Positions 25,048 to 34,046 of a stretch of DNA of 64,000 nucleotides are shown here, in pieces. Position 1 is the first letter of the stretch. Every line of letters begins with the position of its first letter. The stretch spans positions 1-64,000 of the forward strand of contig JAGBBT010000110.1 in assembly GCA_017938365.1 (NCBI GenBank), given 5' to 3'. Made by a program: the position numbers and the translations under genes. This DNA comes from Treponema sp. (lineage in GTDB: Bacteria; Spirochaetota; Spirochaetia; Treponematales; Treponemataceae). A model generated the notes under the pieces. The model saw only the letters and a program-made list of their open reading frames with translations, ran no database searches and was not told the origin of the DNA.

Positions 25048-25538
25048 CTTACGAAGAATTTAAAAATGTTTATACGTTTAAAGATGTTAGAACAAAAAAA
25101 TTAAATAAAAGATTTTCTAAGAAGGCTGAAGATGATTTAATTAAACTTTTGTACATGATTAAACCATGGTTAGATGTAGAGGTTCCATCTGATGCTTTAT
25201 CCACCGACGATTTAACTCTTACAATTCAAGAAGTTTTTAATAAACTTAAAGAAGAGTTTGAACATGATAAAGCTAATAGAATTTTATCTTATGAAGACTT
25301 TAAAAAAATGACCATTTACGAATGGGGAAATTATTTTAATATTGATTTATATACTGACGAAGAATTAGCTAATATTTTTAAATGGAGTTTAAGATTTCAA
25401 GAAGAACTTTATCAAGCTAGAATGCATGATAGAATTATTGTAGAAGGAATTGAACCTCCAGATGAACTCACTGAAGAAGAGGAACATGTTCCAATGCAAC
25501 AGCTAATTGATGAGGCTAAATCTAAATGGACAGTATAG
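25044..25538 (+). CDS. Unknown acidic helical protein, 164 aa
   Basis: The sequence is mainly helical with many Asp/Glu/Lys and repeated F/Y-E-E-F patterns. No motif was recognised. It overlaps both neighbours (4 and 13 bases), so it is part of a coupled unit with the dNMP kinase and the head-targeted gene at 25526. Confidence 0.5.
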   Translation: MTYEEFKNVYTFKDVRTKKLNKRFSKKAEDDLIKLLYMIKPWLDVEVPSDALSTDDLTLTIQEVFNKLKEEFEHDKANRILSYEDFKKMTIYEWGNYFNIDLYTDEELANIFKWSLRFQEELYQARMHDRIIVEGIEPPDELTEEEEHVPMQQLIDEAKSKWTV

Positions 25539-25942
25539 AAAAAGCATATCTACAAATTATTCTAGAAGCTCAATATGAAACTGATATTTGGAAAAGATTT
25601 GGAAAATATCATGAGATTGAAATCTATTATAATATTGAACATGTCAAACAACGATTAAATGAAAGATATCCCAATGTTACGTTTAATCATATAAGAAATA
25701 TTGTTAATAAATTTATAAAAATTGCTTTAAAAGATAAAACATTAGATAAAATTAAAGGCAATGAGTTGCCGTTTACTGTTCATTGTACATTATCTAATAT
25801 TTGGTTTTCAGGAAGATTCAAAAGAAATTCTGAAAAATGGAGAGTATATATTAGTACGTTGCTGCCATCTAGAGATCAAAATGGAAATAAAATTACTCCA
25901 AAATATTCTGCAAATGACTACAGAAAAGACATTTATGCTTAA
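25526..25942 (+). CDS. Predicted head-packaged protein, possible RNase-type toxin fold
   Basis: 138 residues, N-terminus MDSIEKAYLQIILE|A with an I-L-E site. The mature domain has HVKQRLNERYPNVTFNHIRNIVNKF and a later SGRFKRNSEKWRVYISTLLPSRD, a layout reminiscent of small DUF4258/RelE-like toxins (H-x2-QR-x2-ER then a beta-sheet with basic residues). A nuclease-like effector delivered with the DNA is an attractive guess, but the catalytic residues are not established. Confidence 0.5.
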   Translation: MDSIEKAYLQIILEAQYETDIWKRFGKYHEIEIYYNIEHVKQRLNERYPNVTFNHIRNIVNKFIKIALKDKTLDKIKGNELPFTVHCTLSNIWFSGRFKRNSEKWRVYISTLLPSRDQNGNKITPKYSANDYRKDIYA

Positions 25943-25965
25943 ACATAATTATAAAATATGCTATT

Positions 25966-26112
25966 ATGAAAAATAAAAACGAATATATGTCAGGATTAGA
26001 TAAAAGTATGCATGCTGCTTCACAAAATGGTTGTGGATGTTGTGGATGTTTGATATTTTTCTTTGCATTTCCACTTATTTGTTTTGTAGGTTTACTGCGT
26101 TTAATATTCTAA
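25966..26112 (+). CDS. Small Cys-rich membrane protein, 48 aa
   Basis: MKNKNEYMSGLDKSMH leads to NGCGCCGCLIFFFAFPLICFVGLLRLIF: a Cys cluster (CGCCGC) directly followed by one transmembrane helix. It ends at TAA 26110-26112, next to the following ATG. Such peptides are common in phages as membrane-acting early proteins or holin-like factors; the function here is unknown. Confidence 0.45.
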   Translation: MKNKNEYMSGLDKSMHAASQNGCGCCGCLIFFFAFPLICFVGLLRLIF

Positions 26113-26445
26113 ATGAAAGTTTATTTTTATATGATTATGAGATTTGGACTATTTGGTGATATTGAAACTAAAGTAAAGAATCATATTAAACGAGGAAATA
26201 TTTCGGCTAAATGGATGCTTTTTTATACAACACCTGAAGCGGTAGAAGCAATATGTAACTATTTGATTTATCATTATGCTTATAAAACGTTTAACTTTAC
26301 TGATTTTTTAAATAATTTTTATTTAAAAACAGAAACATATCATAAAATTTCAAAAAGTAAAATTATAAACAAGCTTTTAGATAAAGGTTATGTTGTTAAA
26401 AATTATACAAATGATGTAATTAGATTAGAATTAGATTGGAATTAA
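26113..26445 (+). CDS. Unknown protein, 110 aa
   Basis: Starts immediately after the previous stop. The C-terminal part (KSKIINKLLDKGYVVKNYTNDVIRLEL) looks like a winged-helix-type turn, but the evidence is weak. It is followed by the YkuK-like gene after one base. Confidence 0.45.
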   Translation: MKVYFYMIMRFGLFGDIETKVKNHIKRGNISAKWMLFYTTPEAVEAICNYLIYHYAYKTFNFTDFLNNFYLKTETYHKISKSKIINKLLDKGYVVKNYTNDVIRLELDWN

Positions 26446-26446
26446 A

Positions 26447-27052
26447 ATGAAAATTAATGTTAAAAATGATACTTCAATACAAATTGATAATATACCTAAT
26501 GAAAAAATTCCATCATTACGTTGGTTAACATTAACTGGAAATGAAGTTCCAAATATTATTGATGAAATTAAAAAGAATATAGAATATTGGTCGAATATAA
26601 TTGAAAAAGATCGACTAAAATTTATCGTTTCTTGTGATAGTCAACGACATGGAGGAAAAATTGTTTATGTAACAACAATTGTCTTTTTAAGAAAAGGATT
26701 AGGTGGACAAGGATATTTTATTAGAGAAGTATCGAGTATTCCTGGATATAAGTTTCGTTTAGAAAATGAAACAAAACAAGATAAAATTAAACGAATTCAA
26801 GCAATTATTCAACGTCGTTTATGGAATGAATGTGTAAAAGCAGTAAAATGTGCGCTTTGGCTTGATACCATTATTGAAGAATATGGTCTTCGTGTTGAAG
26901 AGATTCATGAAGACATTAATTCAAATAAAAAATATAGATCTAATGATATGCTAAAAGCAATTGTTGGATATATTGAAGCGGTTGGATTTAAACCAATTAT
27001 TAAGCCAAATGCATGGGTTGCTTCAACAATTGCTGATTCAAAAACAAAATAA
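26447..27052 (+). CDS. YkuK-family (DUF458) RNase H-like protein
   Basis: 201 residues. The pattern FIVSCDSQRHGGKIVYVTTIVFLRKG, then RLENETK, then VEEIHEDINSNKKYRSNDMLKAIVGYIEAVGFKPIIKPNAWVASTIAD matches the bacterial YkuK/DUF458 family (D-S-Q-x-H, H-x-D-x-N, AS-x-x-AD). These are predicted RNase H-fold nucleases found in Firmicutes and phages. The substrate is unknown. Good family match by eye. Confidence 0.75.
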   Translation: MKINVKNDTSIQIDNIPNEKIPSLRWLTLTGNEVPNIIDEIKKNIEYWSNIIEKDRLKFIVSCDSQRHGGKIVYVTTIVFLRKGLGGQGYFIREVSSIPGYKFRLENETKQDKIKRIQAIIQRRLWNECVKAVKCALWLDTIIEEYGLRVEEIHEDINSNKKYRSNDMLKAIVGYIEAVGFKPIIKPNAWVASTIADSKTK

Positions 27053-27106
27053 AAAGTTTACTTTAAACAAATAATCTTATTAACTTTTAAAAGAAAAGGA
27101 AATCAA

Positions 27107-27559
27107 ATGACTAAAGACGAAGTTTTCGGAGTTCTCCTCGGTAAAGAAATGTATGACACAGTAAAAGCCAAGATCAATGCAGACGATTGCTATGATATTG
27201 TTCGTTTCATTGTTCTAAATGAACTTGGAATCATTGATGATGATGGAAATTATATTCCATCAGTAATGGATTCAATTAAAGATGAAATTAAAGAAGAAGT
27301 TATTGCAGCAATTTGTGAAGACGATGCTGAAGAAGACGATGACACCTCTCCTGAATGCGAAGCAGAAAAACATACTTGTAAACATGGTCATTGCAAAGAA
27401 GAAGCAGACGAAGCAGAAGAAATGACCAATGAAGAACAGGTAAACTTTGCAAGTACTGTCATTGAAGCATTTAGTGATCGTAAGCTTAATGATGAAGAAA
27501 AAAGAGCAATTAAAGATGCGCTTGTTATTCTTAATAAGGCGTTTGGTCACGATAAGTAA
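27107..27559 (+). CDS. Unknown acidic protein with Cys/His cluster, 150 aa
   Basis: The middle contains a long acidic region (EDDAEEDDDTSPECEAE) followed by HTCKHGHCKEE, a potential metal-binding cluster. The ends are helical, and the C-terminal part (ATVIEAFSDRKLNDEEKRAIKDAL-like) is compact. It has a strong AAAAGGAAA ribosome site and is followed by a terminator. No known family. Confidence 0.55.
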   Translation: MTKDEVFGVLLGKEMYDTVKAKINADDCYDIVRFIVLNELGIIDDDGNYIPSVMDSIKDEIKEEVIAAICEDDAEEDDDTSPECEAEKHTCKHGHCKEEADEAEEMTNEEQVNFASTVIEAFSDRKLNDEEKRAIKDALVILNKAFGHDK

Positions 27560-27583
27560 AACATAAAGTAATTTGTTTTATAT

Positions 27584-27612
27584 AATGGGAAGATTAAGTC
27601 TTCCCATTTTTT
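27584..27612 (+). terminator. Rho-independent terminator
   Basis: AATGGGAAGA pairs with TCTTCCCATT around TTAAG (27584-27608), followed by TTTTTG. Confidence 0.8.
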
Positions 27613-27661
27613 GTTTAGATAAATAAGAAAAAAGAAAGTTGTTTAGAATTTGGAGAATTTT

Positions 27662-28087
27662 ATGGCTACTGATAAAGAATTTGATGATGCAATTCAACAG
27701 CCATCTGAGCCAATGATTAGATATAGAATTACTGATGAACCTAATCAAACTGATGGCAGATGGGAATTTAATAATGCGTCTAGTGATGATAAGGAATGGC
27801 ATCCATTTAGTGCAAGTAAAGAATATGTAAAAGATAATATTGAATTTGGAATTGACGGAACTGGGTATACATGGAATGGAACAATTTTAACTTGTACACA
27901 TAATTTAAATGTTCAAATTCCATATATTGTTGTATATGTTACACCAAAAACCGGAACAGAAGAAGAATTAAGTAGTATTGAAATGGCAATTGTTCCGCAT
28001 TCGTATACAAAAGGTGACTTAAACCATGTAAAAATTGACTTTGAAGGATTTGAAAATTATTATATTACAATTAAAATGTTAGCTTAA
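27662..28087 (+). CDS. Unknown protein, possibly a virion component, 141 aa
   Basis: ATG 27662 (MATDKEF) with GGAG 9-12 bases upstream is preferred over a TTG at 27650. Predicted all-beta, with W/Y-rich strands (YTWNGTILTCTHNLNVQIPYIVVYV). A promoter-like ATAAATAAGAAAAAAGAAAGTT region lies at about 27614, similar to that at 2343, suggesting late expression. Confidence 0.5.
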   Translation: MATDKEFDDAIQQPSEPMIRYRITDEPNQTDGRWEFNNASSDDKEWHPFSASKEYVKDNIEFGIDGTGYTWNGTILTCTHNLNVQIPYIVVYVTPKTGTEEELSSIEMAIVPHSYTKGDLNHVKIDFEGFENYYITIKMLA

Positions 28088-28199
28088 AATATATTTTTCA
28101 TTAAATTAAGTTTAATGCGGATATTCATATATTGTTTATCTGCATTTTTTGTAAACACTATCATGTTTTTTGCTATTTTAATATAAAAAGGATTAAATT

Positions 28200-28652
28200 A
28201 TGGAACGAAAATATCTTAAATTAATTGATTTTGAAAAGAAATGTAATCAGCTTAGACTCTTTTTTGGTAATGAAAAACCATGGGGAGATGATTGGGATGA
28301 TGCACCATATCAGCATAATGCAGGTAGAGTTTATGATCGTTTTATAAAAGACACAGCTGTTCTTTCATTTTATTATGATGATATTGTATATGAACCAGCT
28401 GATGATTATAGTTTTCCAGATATTTCTAAAGAAGCTATGCTTCGTAAAATAGTTCCAGCTTTTGTTGCATTACCTGTAAAATACAGAGATCCTGATTCTT
28501 ACTGGAATTCTTATTCATATACGGATCTTATGTTAAACAAATACACAATTCAATTTTTTCTAGGAATGACCGTTAATAAAATTGACAAGCTTTTAAAAGA
28601 TAATTTTCCAAAAACTTATTTAGATTTTTCTGAAAATTTCAATTATTTTTAA
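28200..28652 (+). CDS. Unknown protein, 150 aa
   Basis: Rich in Tyr, Asp and Phe (YSFPDISKEA, DSYWNSYSYTDLM), without a recognisable motif. AAAAGG ribosome site. It is convergent with the head-targeted gene at 28722 across a terminator hairpin. Confidence 0.5.
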   Translation: MERKYLKLIDFEKKCNQLRLFFGNEKPWGDDWDDAPYQHNAGRVYDRFIKDTAVLSFYYDDIVYEPADDYSFPDISKEAMLRKIVPAFVALPVKYRDPDSYWNSYSYTDLMLNKYTIQFFLGMTVNKIDKLLKDNFPKTYLDFSENFNYF

Positions 28653-28672
28653 CAAGAAATGTATAAGTAAAA

Positions 28673-28705
28673 GCTCTTCGGATATGGCTCGAACCACCGA
28701 AGAGC
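28673..28705. terminator. Hairpin terminator between convergent genes
   Basis: GCTCTTCGG (28673-28681) pairs with CCGAAGAGC (28697-28705) around a 15-base loop; A-rich and T-rich flanks lie on either side. Confidence 0.65.
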
Positions 28706-28721
28706 ATAATTTTAAATTAAT

Positions 28722-29000
28722 TTATTCTATTCTGTCACTTACTTCAATATCAGATTCTTTAAGATACTTAACAAGTTCTTCTTCAACATAAGATTGATTA
28801 ATTAATGGTGAACGATATTGTTCAAACATATTTAAAAATTGTGAAAGAACTTCATTTTCGTTAATCCAACCTTCGCCATGTTCTATCTGTACAGCAAATT
28901 GTCTGACATGATACATAAAAATAGTTTCAAGTTTATTATCGCTTCCTAAACCGGATGATTCAGAAATAATTTTATTATAAATTTGATCAAATTTTTTCAT
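28722..29000 (-). CDS. Predicted head-packaged small protein, 92 aa
   Basis: N-terminus MKKFDQIYNKIISE|SS fits the shared targeting motif. The mature part of about 78 residues is helical and acidic (HVRQFAVQIEHGEGWINENEVLSQFLNMFEQYRS). No enzyme motif. It is encoded downstream of the HExxH gene at 29657 in the same unit (6 bases apart). Confidence 0.55.
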   Translation of the reverse strand: MKKFDQIYNKIISESSGLGSDNKLETIFMYHVRQFAVQIEHGEGWINENEVLSQFLNMFEQYRSPLINQSYVEEELVKYLKESDIEVSDRIE

Positions 29001-29006
29001 TTTCTA

Positions 29007-29657
29007 TTAATTTCCTTCAAGTTCTTCTATTAATTTTTTTATTACTCCTTCATAATTCCAATAATTAGCTGGATTTAACTTTTGTTGAATAAAGATTTTT
29101 CTTAATGTTTTTTCATTTTTTGTAAAGAAGTATGATTCTTGAAAATTATATTTTATCTTAAATAAACATTCATTAACTTCATTAAAATTGTCTATTATAT
29201 TAAGTGCATCAATATAGTCACTTATAGCATAGGCTTCTTTTTCTATTGTAAAATCTCTTATTATTGGTAATTGTAATAAAATAAATTTAGATTTATACAC
29301 GTATTTATGCTGATAATAATGATATGCTTCATGAATAATGCTGCTAAACATTGTAAGAACTCTAGTTACAGCAAACATATCATATCCATCTTTTTCAATT
29401 ATAAGTTTAGGGTCGTCACCGCCACAAAAATTACATGCAACATATATTGCTTTATCCATAAGCATATGATAACCAGCCATGGCTTTTGCATTGCTATCAT
29501 AATACCATAAAATATCAAATGTATTAGTTAAATCAATTTTCTTGAGAAAGTCAAAGAGTGAATCTTTTTCAAGGTATTCTTTAATTAATGCATCAAGAAC
29601 ACTTAATTCTAATGTATTAAATCTTCTTAATTTTTTTGTATAATCAATTATTTGCAT
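29007..29657 (-). CDS. Putative zinc metalloprotease-like protein
   Basis: 216 residues with IIHEAYHYYQHKYV near the middle (HExxH plus a third His), preceded by a hydrophobic helix. No head-targeting motif is seen, in contrast to the neighbour. Several phages encode such small HExxH proteins of unknown target. A late-type promoter box lies 31 bases upstream (29688-29695). Confidence 0.55.
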   Translation of the reverse strand: MQIIDYTKKLRRFNTLELSVLDALIKEYLEKDSLFDFLKKIDLTNTFDILWYYDSNAKAMAGYHMLMDKAIYVACNFCGGDDPKLIIEKDGYDMFAVTRVLTMFSSIIHEAYHYYQHKYVYKSKFILLQLPIIRDFTIEKEAYAISDYIDALNIIDNFNEVNECLFKIKYNFQESYFFTKNEKTLRKIFIQQKLNPANYWNYEGVIKKLIEELEGN

Positions 29658-29687
29658 ATTATTTTACTCAGCAGAGTCTGTTATAAC

Positions 29688-29695
29688 TATTTATA
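29688..29695 (-). promoter_or_regulatory. T4-late-type promoter box (minus strand)
   Basis: Reads TATAAATA on the minus strand, about 30 bases before the start of the HExxH gene. The rest of the 29658-29904 gap is AT-rich and I see no other feature in it. Confidence 0.45.
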
Positions 29696-29904
29696 TTTTT
29701 GCACTTTTTCATAGAAAAGCTATAAACATTCTTATCTAATTTACTATTATTAAATTAACTTAAAATTATGCTAAAACATTATTTTTAACAAATACACCAG
29801 CAATTATTCTGAAATCATTTGAGTATTTTAAAAGTCTCAATTTAAAATAATTGAAGTGGATTTTAATGACAAAATTCAAAATTTAATTAAAGAAAGGTAT
29901 AAAA

Positions 29905-30327
29905 ATGCTTGATACTGCTAAACTTATTGCTTCGGCCATTAAATTTATGCCAAAATCTTTGGAAAAAGATACTACGCTTACCGTTTTGCGAGAAATTAAA
30001 ACAAAAGAATCATTGTTGAGAGAACCTCTTACAGCTGAAATTCAGTATAACTGGCTTAAGAAGATGGAAAAGGAACGCGAATCTTCATTCAAGACTTATG
30101 TTGATGCTAACAGAACTGATCTGGCAAATAAAGAATATTTTGAACTTGCAAGAATTAAAGATCTTATGAAACATCTTGAAAAAGAATTGCCTAAGTCTTT
30201 AACCAAAGAAGAAATTATTGCTATTATTAATAAAGAAAAATTTGCTTCCATTAAAGAATGCATGGCATATTTTTCAAAAATGCAGTGCGACAAAAAACTT
30301 GTATCTGAAGTATTTAGATCAATGTAA
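29905..30327 (+). CDS. GatB/YqeY-like protein
   Basis: 140 residues matching the YqeY pattern: a helical N-terminus with LTVLREIKTKE, then YNWLKKMEKERESSFKTYVDANRTDLANKEYFELARIKDLM and LPKSLTKEEIIAII. YqeY is a tRNA-amidotransferase-related helical domain of uncertain function found alone in many bacteria. A phage copy next to tRNA and recoding elements is noteworthy, but no specific role can be claimed. AAAGG ribosome site. Confidence 0.7.
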   Translation: MLDTAKLIASAIKFMPKSLEKDTTLTVLREIKTKESLLREPLTAEIQYNWLKKMEKERESSFKTYVDANRTDLANKEYFELARIKDLMKHLEKELPKSLTKEEIIAIINKEKFASIKECMAYFSKMQCDKKLVSEVFRSM

Positions 30328-30341
30328 AAAGGATAACAATA

Positions 30342-30860
30342 ATGAAGTTTATTGAAGATCTCAATCTCAAACTTGTTTATGAAAAAGAAATATCTGATGT
30401 TATTTCACGTAACAATGTTGATTCAAAAAAATTCTATGAATTGAAAACATTTAAAGATCAAATTGGACCAAAAGGACATACTGAATGGCATTTTGATGAA
30501 ATTGTATACACTCTTGAACTTTTTGATATCAATCATGAGTTGGTAAAAAGATTTCAAACTTCATATAAAGATAAAGCCGAAAAACAGAAAAAAGAATTTC
30601 AAAAACTTGCAGCTAGAGATAATTTAACTCTTGTTGAGCATAATAACACTGTTCATATTGGTGATATTTACGTTATTGGAGAAGTTTGCAATAATAACAA
30701 TATTGAACATCATTGTACTGATCTTAACAAGCTTTCAGCGCTAAAAATTGCATATGTAATTGATGACCCTACTACGGGTTCAGAATTTCGTTTTGATGAA
30801 TTCGTTGATTGCACGGCAAATATTATCATGTATAAGCACTTTACAACTGTTATTGGTTAA
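30342..30860 (+). CDS. Unknown protein, 172 aa
   Basis: Starts 14 bases after the YqeY-like gene with AAGGAT. Long helical segments (KDKAEKQKKEFQKLAARDNL) and a His/Asn-rich stretch (EHNNTVHIGD, NNNNIEHHC). No family recognised. The N-terminus (MKFIEDLNLKLVYEKEIS) is only superficially like the head-targeting motif and lacks its spacing, so I do not include it there. Confidence 0.5.
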   Translation: MKFIEDLNLKLVYEKEISDVISRNNVDSKKFYELKTFKDQIGPKGHTEWHFDEIVYTLELFDINHELVKRFQTSYKDKAEKQKKEFQKLAARDNLTLVEHNNTVHIGDIYVIGEVCNNNNIEHHCTDLNKLSALKIAYVIDDPTTGSEFRFDEFVDCTANIIMYKHFTTVIG

Positions 30861-30886
30861 AACTATTAACACTAGAACTAAACTTA

Positions 30887-30894
30887 TATAAATA
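30887..30894 (+). promoter_or_regulatory. T4-late-type promoter box upstream of the sigma gene
   Basis: TATAAATA about 58 bases before the sigma-factor ATG. If functional, the late sigma would drive its own gene. Confidence 0.4.
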
Positions 30895-30951
30895 ACTTTG
30901 CCGAGTTTAGTTCTAGAATTGTAAAAGAAAAAGATAAGGAAAATAAGTTAT

Positions 30952-31711
30952 ATGATAGAAGAGCACAAGAATCCAGACTATGGAAAAGATTTTGATTCAT
31001 TAATTTTAGAAAATGAAAAGTTTGCATATTTTACCGTAAATAAAGAATTTCGGAAAGTATTCAACAGCAATTAAAGAAGAATTATATTCTGCAGCAAAAG
31101 AGGGTTTGTGTTACGCTGCAACAAAATACGACCCTTATCAAGATAATTGTAAATTTATATCCTACGCAATTAATTGGATACGATATTATATCAATGAAGA
31201 ACTTAGAAAAATGTATCCAATTCGTCTAAATCAGAATTTTGTATGTAAAAGAAATAAAGTTACTAGAGCCATTGCTAAATATCAAGAAGAAAATGATGGA
31301 AAAACACCAACCTGCGACCAATTGTCTGCAATAATTGGAATGTCACCAAAAGTGGTTAAAAACATTCTTGATGTGAATGGTGGAAATAATTTTAATTATA
31401 TTTCATTCCAATCTATATCTAATTCAAATAAAACAGATGATGGTGATGTTGAAATTGAAACAAAACTCATTAATGAATATCTTCAAGAAGCAGAATCTGA
31501 TTACGGAATGTCATCATTTGAATTTAAAGATATGATTTCAGCTTTAAAGAAAAAAATAGGTTTAGATGATCTTAATATCTTTTTAGATAAACATATGAAT
31601 AATTTTAGTATTTCTCAACTTGTAAAAAAATATAATTTAAAGCCATCCGTTATTACTTCCAAAATTAAAACTGCTGAAAAAACATGTAAGATTCTTATAG
31701 GAGAAATATAA
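30952..31711 (+). CDS. Sigma-70-like (gp55-type) late sigma factor, read through a CGG +1 shift
   Basis: Frame one has 33 codons and stops soon after CGG 31051-31053. Skipping the C gives KEF-GKYSTAIKEELYSAAKEGLCYAATKYDPYQDNCKFISYAINWIRYYINEELRKMYPIRLNQ, a full sigma region 2 (compare the NLGLxxAxxKFDP core), followed by region 3/4-like helices (RAIAKYQEENDGKTPTCDQLSAIIGMSPKVVKNIL). Total about 252 residues; T4 gp55 is 185. The recoded Gly starts the conserved part of region 2, so the shift is needed for function. It would direct RNA polymerase to TATAAATA promoters. GGAAAATAAG ribosome region. Confidence 0.85.
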
Positions 31712-32070
31712 TGACTAATAAAAAGCTCATTGAATTATATAGTGATCGCGATATTGAGCTTTTTATAAAATATAAAAATGATTTTCTTAAATTTAAAGAT
31801 CAAATTATTTTTGTACATTATGCTCATATTCCATTTTCATTTTTAACTTCATTTGAATCTTATTTTATTGATTTAACTAAGATTTATAGCGAATTTAATG
31901 TTTTATGTAAAGAACTTAATATTCCAACATCTGAAAGTAAAACATGTAAATTTACAGATGAAAGATGTGTTTTATTACGAAATATAGCAAAACAACTAAA
32001 TGCGCGCATCTATCCTATAGAAACGTTTTTAAATTATAATTCTGAAGCATATCGCGAGGATAATCAATGA
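31711..32070 (+). CDS. Unknown protein, 119 aa
   Basis: Overlaps the sigma stop by one base (TAATG) and the next start by 4 bases. Helical, with NVLCKELNIPTSESKTCKFTDERC carrying three Cys. No recognised motif. Confidence 0.5.
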   Translation: MTNKKLIELYSDRDIELFIKYKNDFLKFKDQIIFVHYAHIPFSFLTSFESYFIDLTKIYSEFNVLCKELNIPTSESKTCKFTDERCVLLRNIAKQLNARIYPIETFLNYNSEAYREDNQ

Positions 32071-32828
32071 CAAATTTATGGCAAAAATATGTAAATAGAT
32101 GGTCCGCATTAACAACGGAACAATTACGCCATGATTATTTAAAATACAATCATGGATTTGTTTTAGATGAAGATAATGCTAATAAATTAACATCATATTT
32201 TAATATTAGGTTTATTCCTCAACCATATATTGGAAATTATACTGCTCAACATTATATATTAATGACAAATCCTTCATGGCATGAATTTGATATTCAACAC
32301 ATGGGAATTGAAAAGATAGATAAAGAATTTGAATCATCAGCATTTAGACGATTTGAAATTTGTTTAAATCAACTTACATTTTCAAATAATAGAAATAATG
32401 AAAATCAATTTCATTTATTAAGTAACGAATTTTCATATATTCCACACGCAATTGGTAGAACAAAATCAGCTTATGGCTGGTGGAAACAACGAATTTTTTG
32501 TAAAAACTCTATTGTTAAAAGTGAACACGATTTATTTGTTCTTCAATTTTTTCCATATAGAAGTTATTGTTCATCTCACGTTGAAGCATTTGCTAAACAA
32601 TATGCGTTAGAAAGTTCAATATACAGAAATGAATTATTAAAGAATGCAATTTCTGAAAATAAACTAATTTATATTATGCGTTCTGTAAAATTGTGGATAA
32701 ATTCCATTCCAGATTTAAAAGAATATGGGTTAGATACAAATAATGTATTTGTTGCTAAAAACTTTCAAAATGCAACATTATCTAAATCAAATTTAAAATC
32801 ATTTAAGGAATGGTTAAATGAAAGATAA
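32067..32828 (+). CDS. Unknown protein, 253 aa
   Basis: A conserved-looking core, FVLQFFPYRSYCSSHVEAFAKQYALESSIYRNELLKNAI and LIYIMRSVKLWINSIPDLKEYGL, is not assignable by eye. It overlaps the next gene (HAD) by 11 bases and the previous by 4, suggesting an operon of sigma, two unknowns and a HAD phosphatase. Confidence 0.5.
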   Translation: MTNLWQKYVNRWSALTTEQLRHDYLKYNHGFVLDEDNANKLTSYFNIRFIPQPYIGNYTAQHYILMTNPSWHEFDIQHMGIEKIDKEFESSAFRRFEICLNQLTFSNNRNNENQFHLLSNEFSYIPHAIGRTKSAYGWWKQRIFCKNSIVKSEHDLFVLQFFPYRSYCSSHVEAFAKQYALESSIYRNELLKNAISENKLIYIMRSVKLWINSIPDLKEYGLDTNNVFVAKNFQNATLSKSNLKSFKEWLNER

Positions 32829-33348
32829 AATTTTATTTTTAGATATGGATGGTGTTGTAAATTCTAATAATGAAATTGTAAATTATTTAGATGATTTAAC
32901 AGAAAATCAATGTTATACAAGAGAAGAAGCAAGACATCAATTTAATATAGAATTTTGTCATTATACTGAATTAATTTTTCCAATATTTGCAAAACGTATA
33001 ACTGATATATGTGAAACATGTGATTGTGATATTGTATGGTCTACAACTTGGAGAACAATCAGAGAATATAGAAATAATATTGAATATGCACAAAAAATGT
33101 TAACTAAACGAGGAATTCCGGGTAATCGACTAATTGCATATACACCAATTCTTCCATATAATCCAAGAAAAGACGAAATCAAATTATGGTTGAAAACATA
33201 CGGTAAAACTATAAAACGATTTGCAATTCTTGATGACAGAATAGATGCATGTTATAACACAAAACGTGGAAGATTCTTTCAAACAAATATAAATGATGGA
33301 CTAACTGAATCTATTAAACAAAACGTTATTAGATGGTTAAATCATTAA
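32818..33348 (+). CDS. HAD-superfamily phosphatase-like protein
   Basis: 176 residues. HAD motif I is FLDMDGVVN (residues 6-14), motif II is WSTTWR near 75, and LDDRIDACY near the C-terminus supplies the acidic motif. This pattern is typical of HAD domains from phage RNA-repair or nucleotidase families. It may remove 3' phosphates from RNA or nucleotides. The end of the gene is marked by a terminator. Confidence 0.75.
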   Translation: MKDKILFLDMDGVVNSNNEIVNYLDDLTENQCYTREEARHQFNIEFCHYTELIFPIFAKRITDICETCDCDIVWSTTWRTIREYRNNIEYAQKMLTKRGIPGNRLIAYTPILPYNPRKDEIKLWLKTYGKTIKRFAILDDRIDACYNTKRGRFFQTNINDGLTESIKQNVIRWLNH

Positions 33349-33354
33349 AAAATA

Positions 33355-33388
33355 AAAAGCTGAAACTTAAGTTTCAGCTTTTCTTTTT
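33355..33388. terminator. Palindromic bidirectional terminator
   Basis: AAAAGCTGAAACTT/AAGTTTCAGCTTTT is a perfect palindrome (33355-33382) with T-rich flank, between convergent genes. Confidence 0.85.
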
Positions 33389-34046
33389 ACAACTTACTAA
33401 ATGCTTTTTCAAGTTTTATAGACACATCTTGTACTTTTTTATATTTTAATGCATTATCATGCAATGGATTTATTATTGTTTCAAAAAAATCATTCTTATC
33501 ACATTTAAATAAATCATAAAAACAATCATCATGATAACATAATAAATTATATGCAAGTTGACTTGGTAATATCGCATAAAAATATGGAGATACCAAATCT
33601 GAAAAAATATGTTGTAAAGCAACAGGCGACGTCTCTATATTTTGATAAAAATAATCTTTCAACTTTATTTCTTGCGCACTAATATAATTTGAAATAATAG
33701 CTAATGACTTCTTTACCTCATTAATAATATCAGTTTCTTCTAAATTCTTTTTCTGTTTATATTCTATATACCCTCGATAAATCTTTGTTCCCTTTAATGT
33801 TCCTAATAAAGAAAGATCAAATTGTCCCTGGGTGACCTCTGCTATTGCCAGAATGTACAATTTCCAATTAACAGTATTTCGATTTCTTTTGATCATATTT
33901 TGAAATCTAAGCAGATATTCTTTCTTTTTTGGATCATTTAAAGAATCAAAATTTTTTATTGGTCTTGGATAGATACCATTTTTTTGAAAAAACTTTTGTC
34001 TATGATATTCATTATAAATTTCTTCAATTGTTGGAATCGTCCACAT
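33387..34046 (-). CDS. Possible gp59-like helicase loader
   Basis: 219 residues. It lies downstream of the gp41-like helicase. The segment NWKLYILAIAEVTQGQFDLSLLGTLKGTKIYRGYIEYKQKKN resembles the T4 gp59 region LKELALIFISN…FYREYIGRLKQ, and the protein length (T4 gp59: 217) agrees. The match is weak by eye. If true, it loads the helicase onto gp32-covered forks. AAAGGA precedes the ATG, which overlaps the end of the upstream recoded gene. Confidence 0.4.
   Translation of the reverse strand: MWTIPTIEEIYNEYHRQKFFQKNGIYPRPIKNFDSLNDPKKKEYLLRFQNMIKRNRNTVNWKLYILAIAEVTQGQFDLSLLGTLKGTKIYRGYIEYKQKKNLEETDIINEVKKSLAIISNYISAQEIKLKDYFYQNIETSPVALQHIFSDLVSPYFYAILPSQLAYNLLCYHDDCFYDLFKCDKNDFFETIINPLHDNALKYKKVQDVSIKLEKAFSKL

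Noticed and set aside
28110-28125. CGGA in the intergenic region near 28115 as a recoding site
   Set aside because: No reading frame crosses it; it is non-coding sequence between two complete genes.
30342-30400. MKFIEDLNLKLVYEKE as a tenth head-targeting motif
   Set aside because: The spacing and the hydrophobic-x-Glu site do not line up with the other nine.
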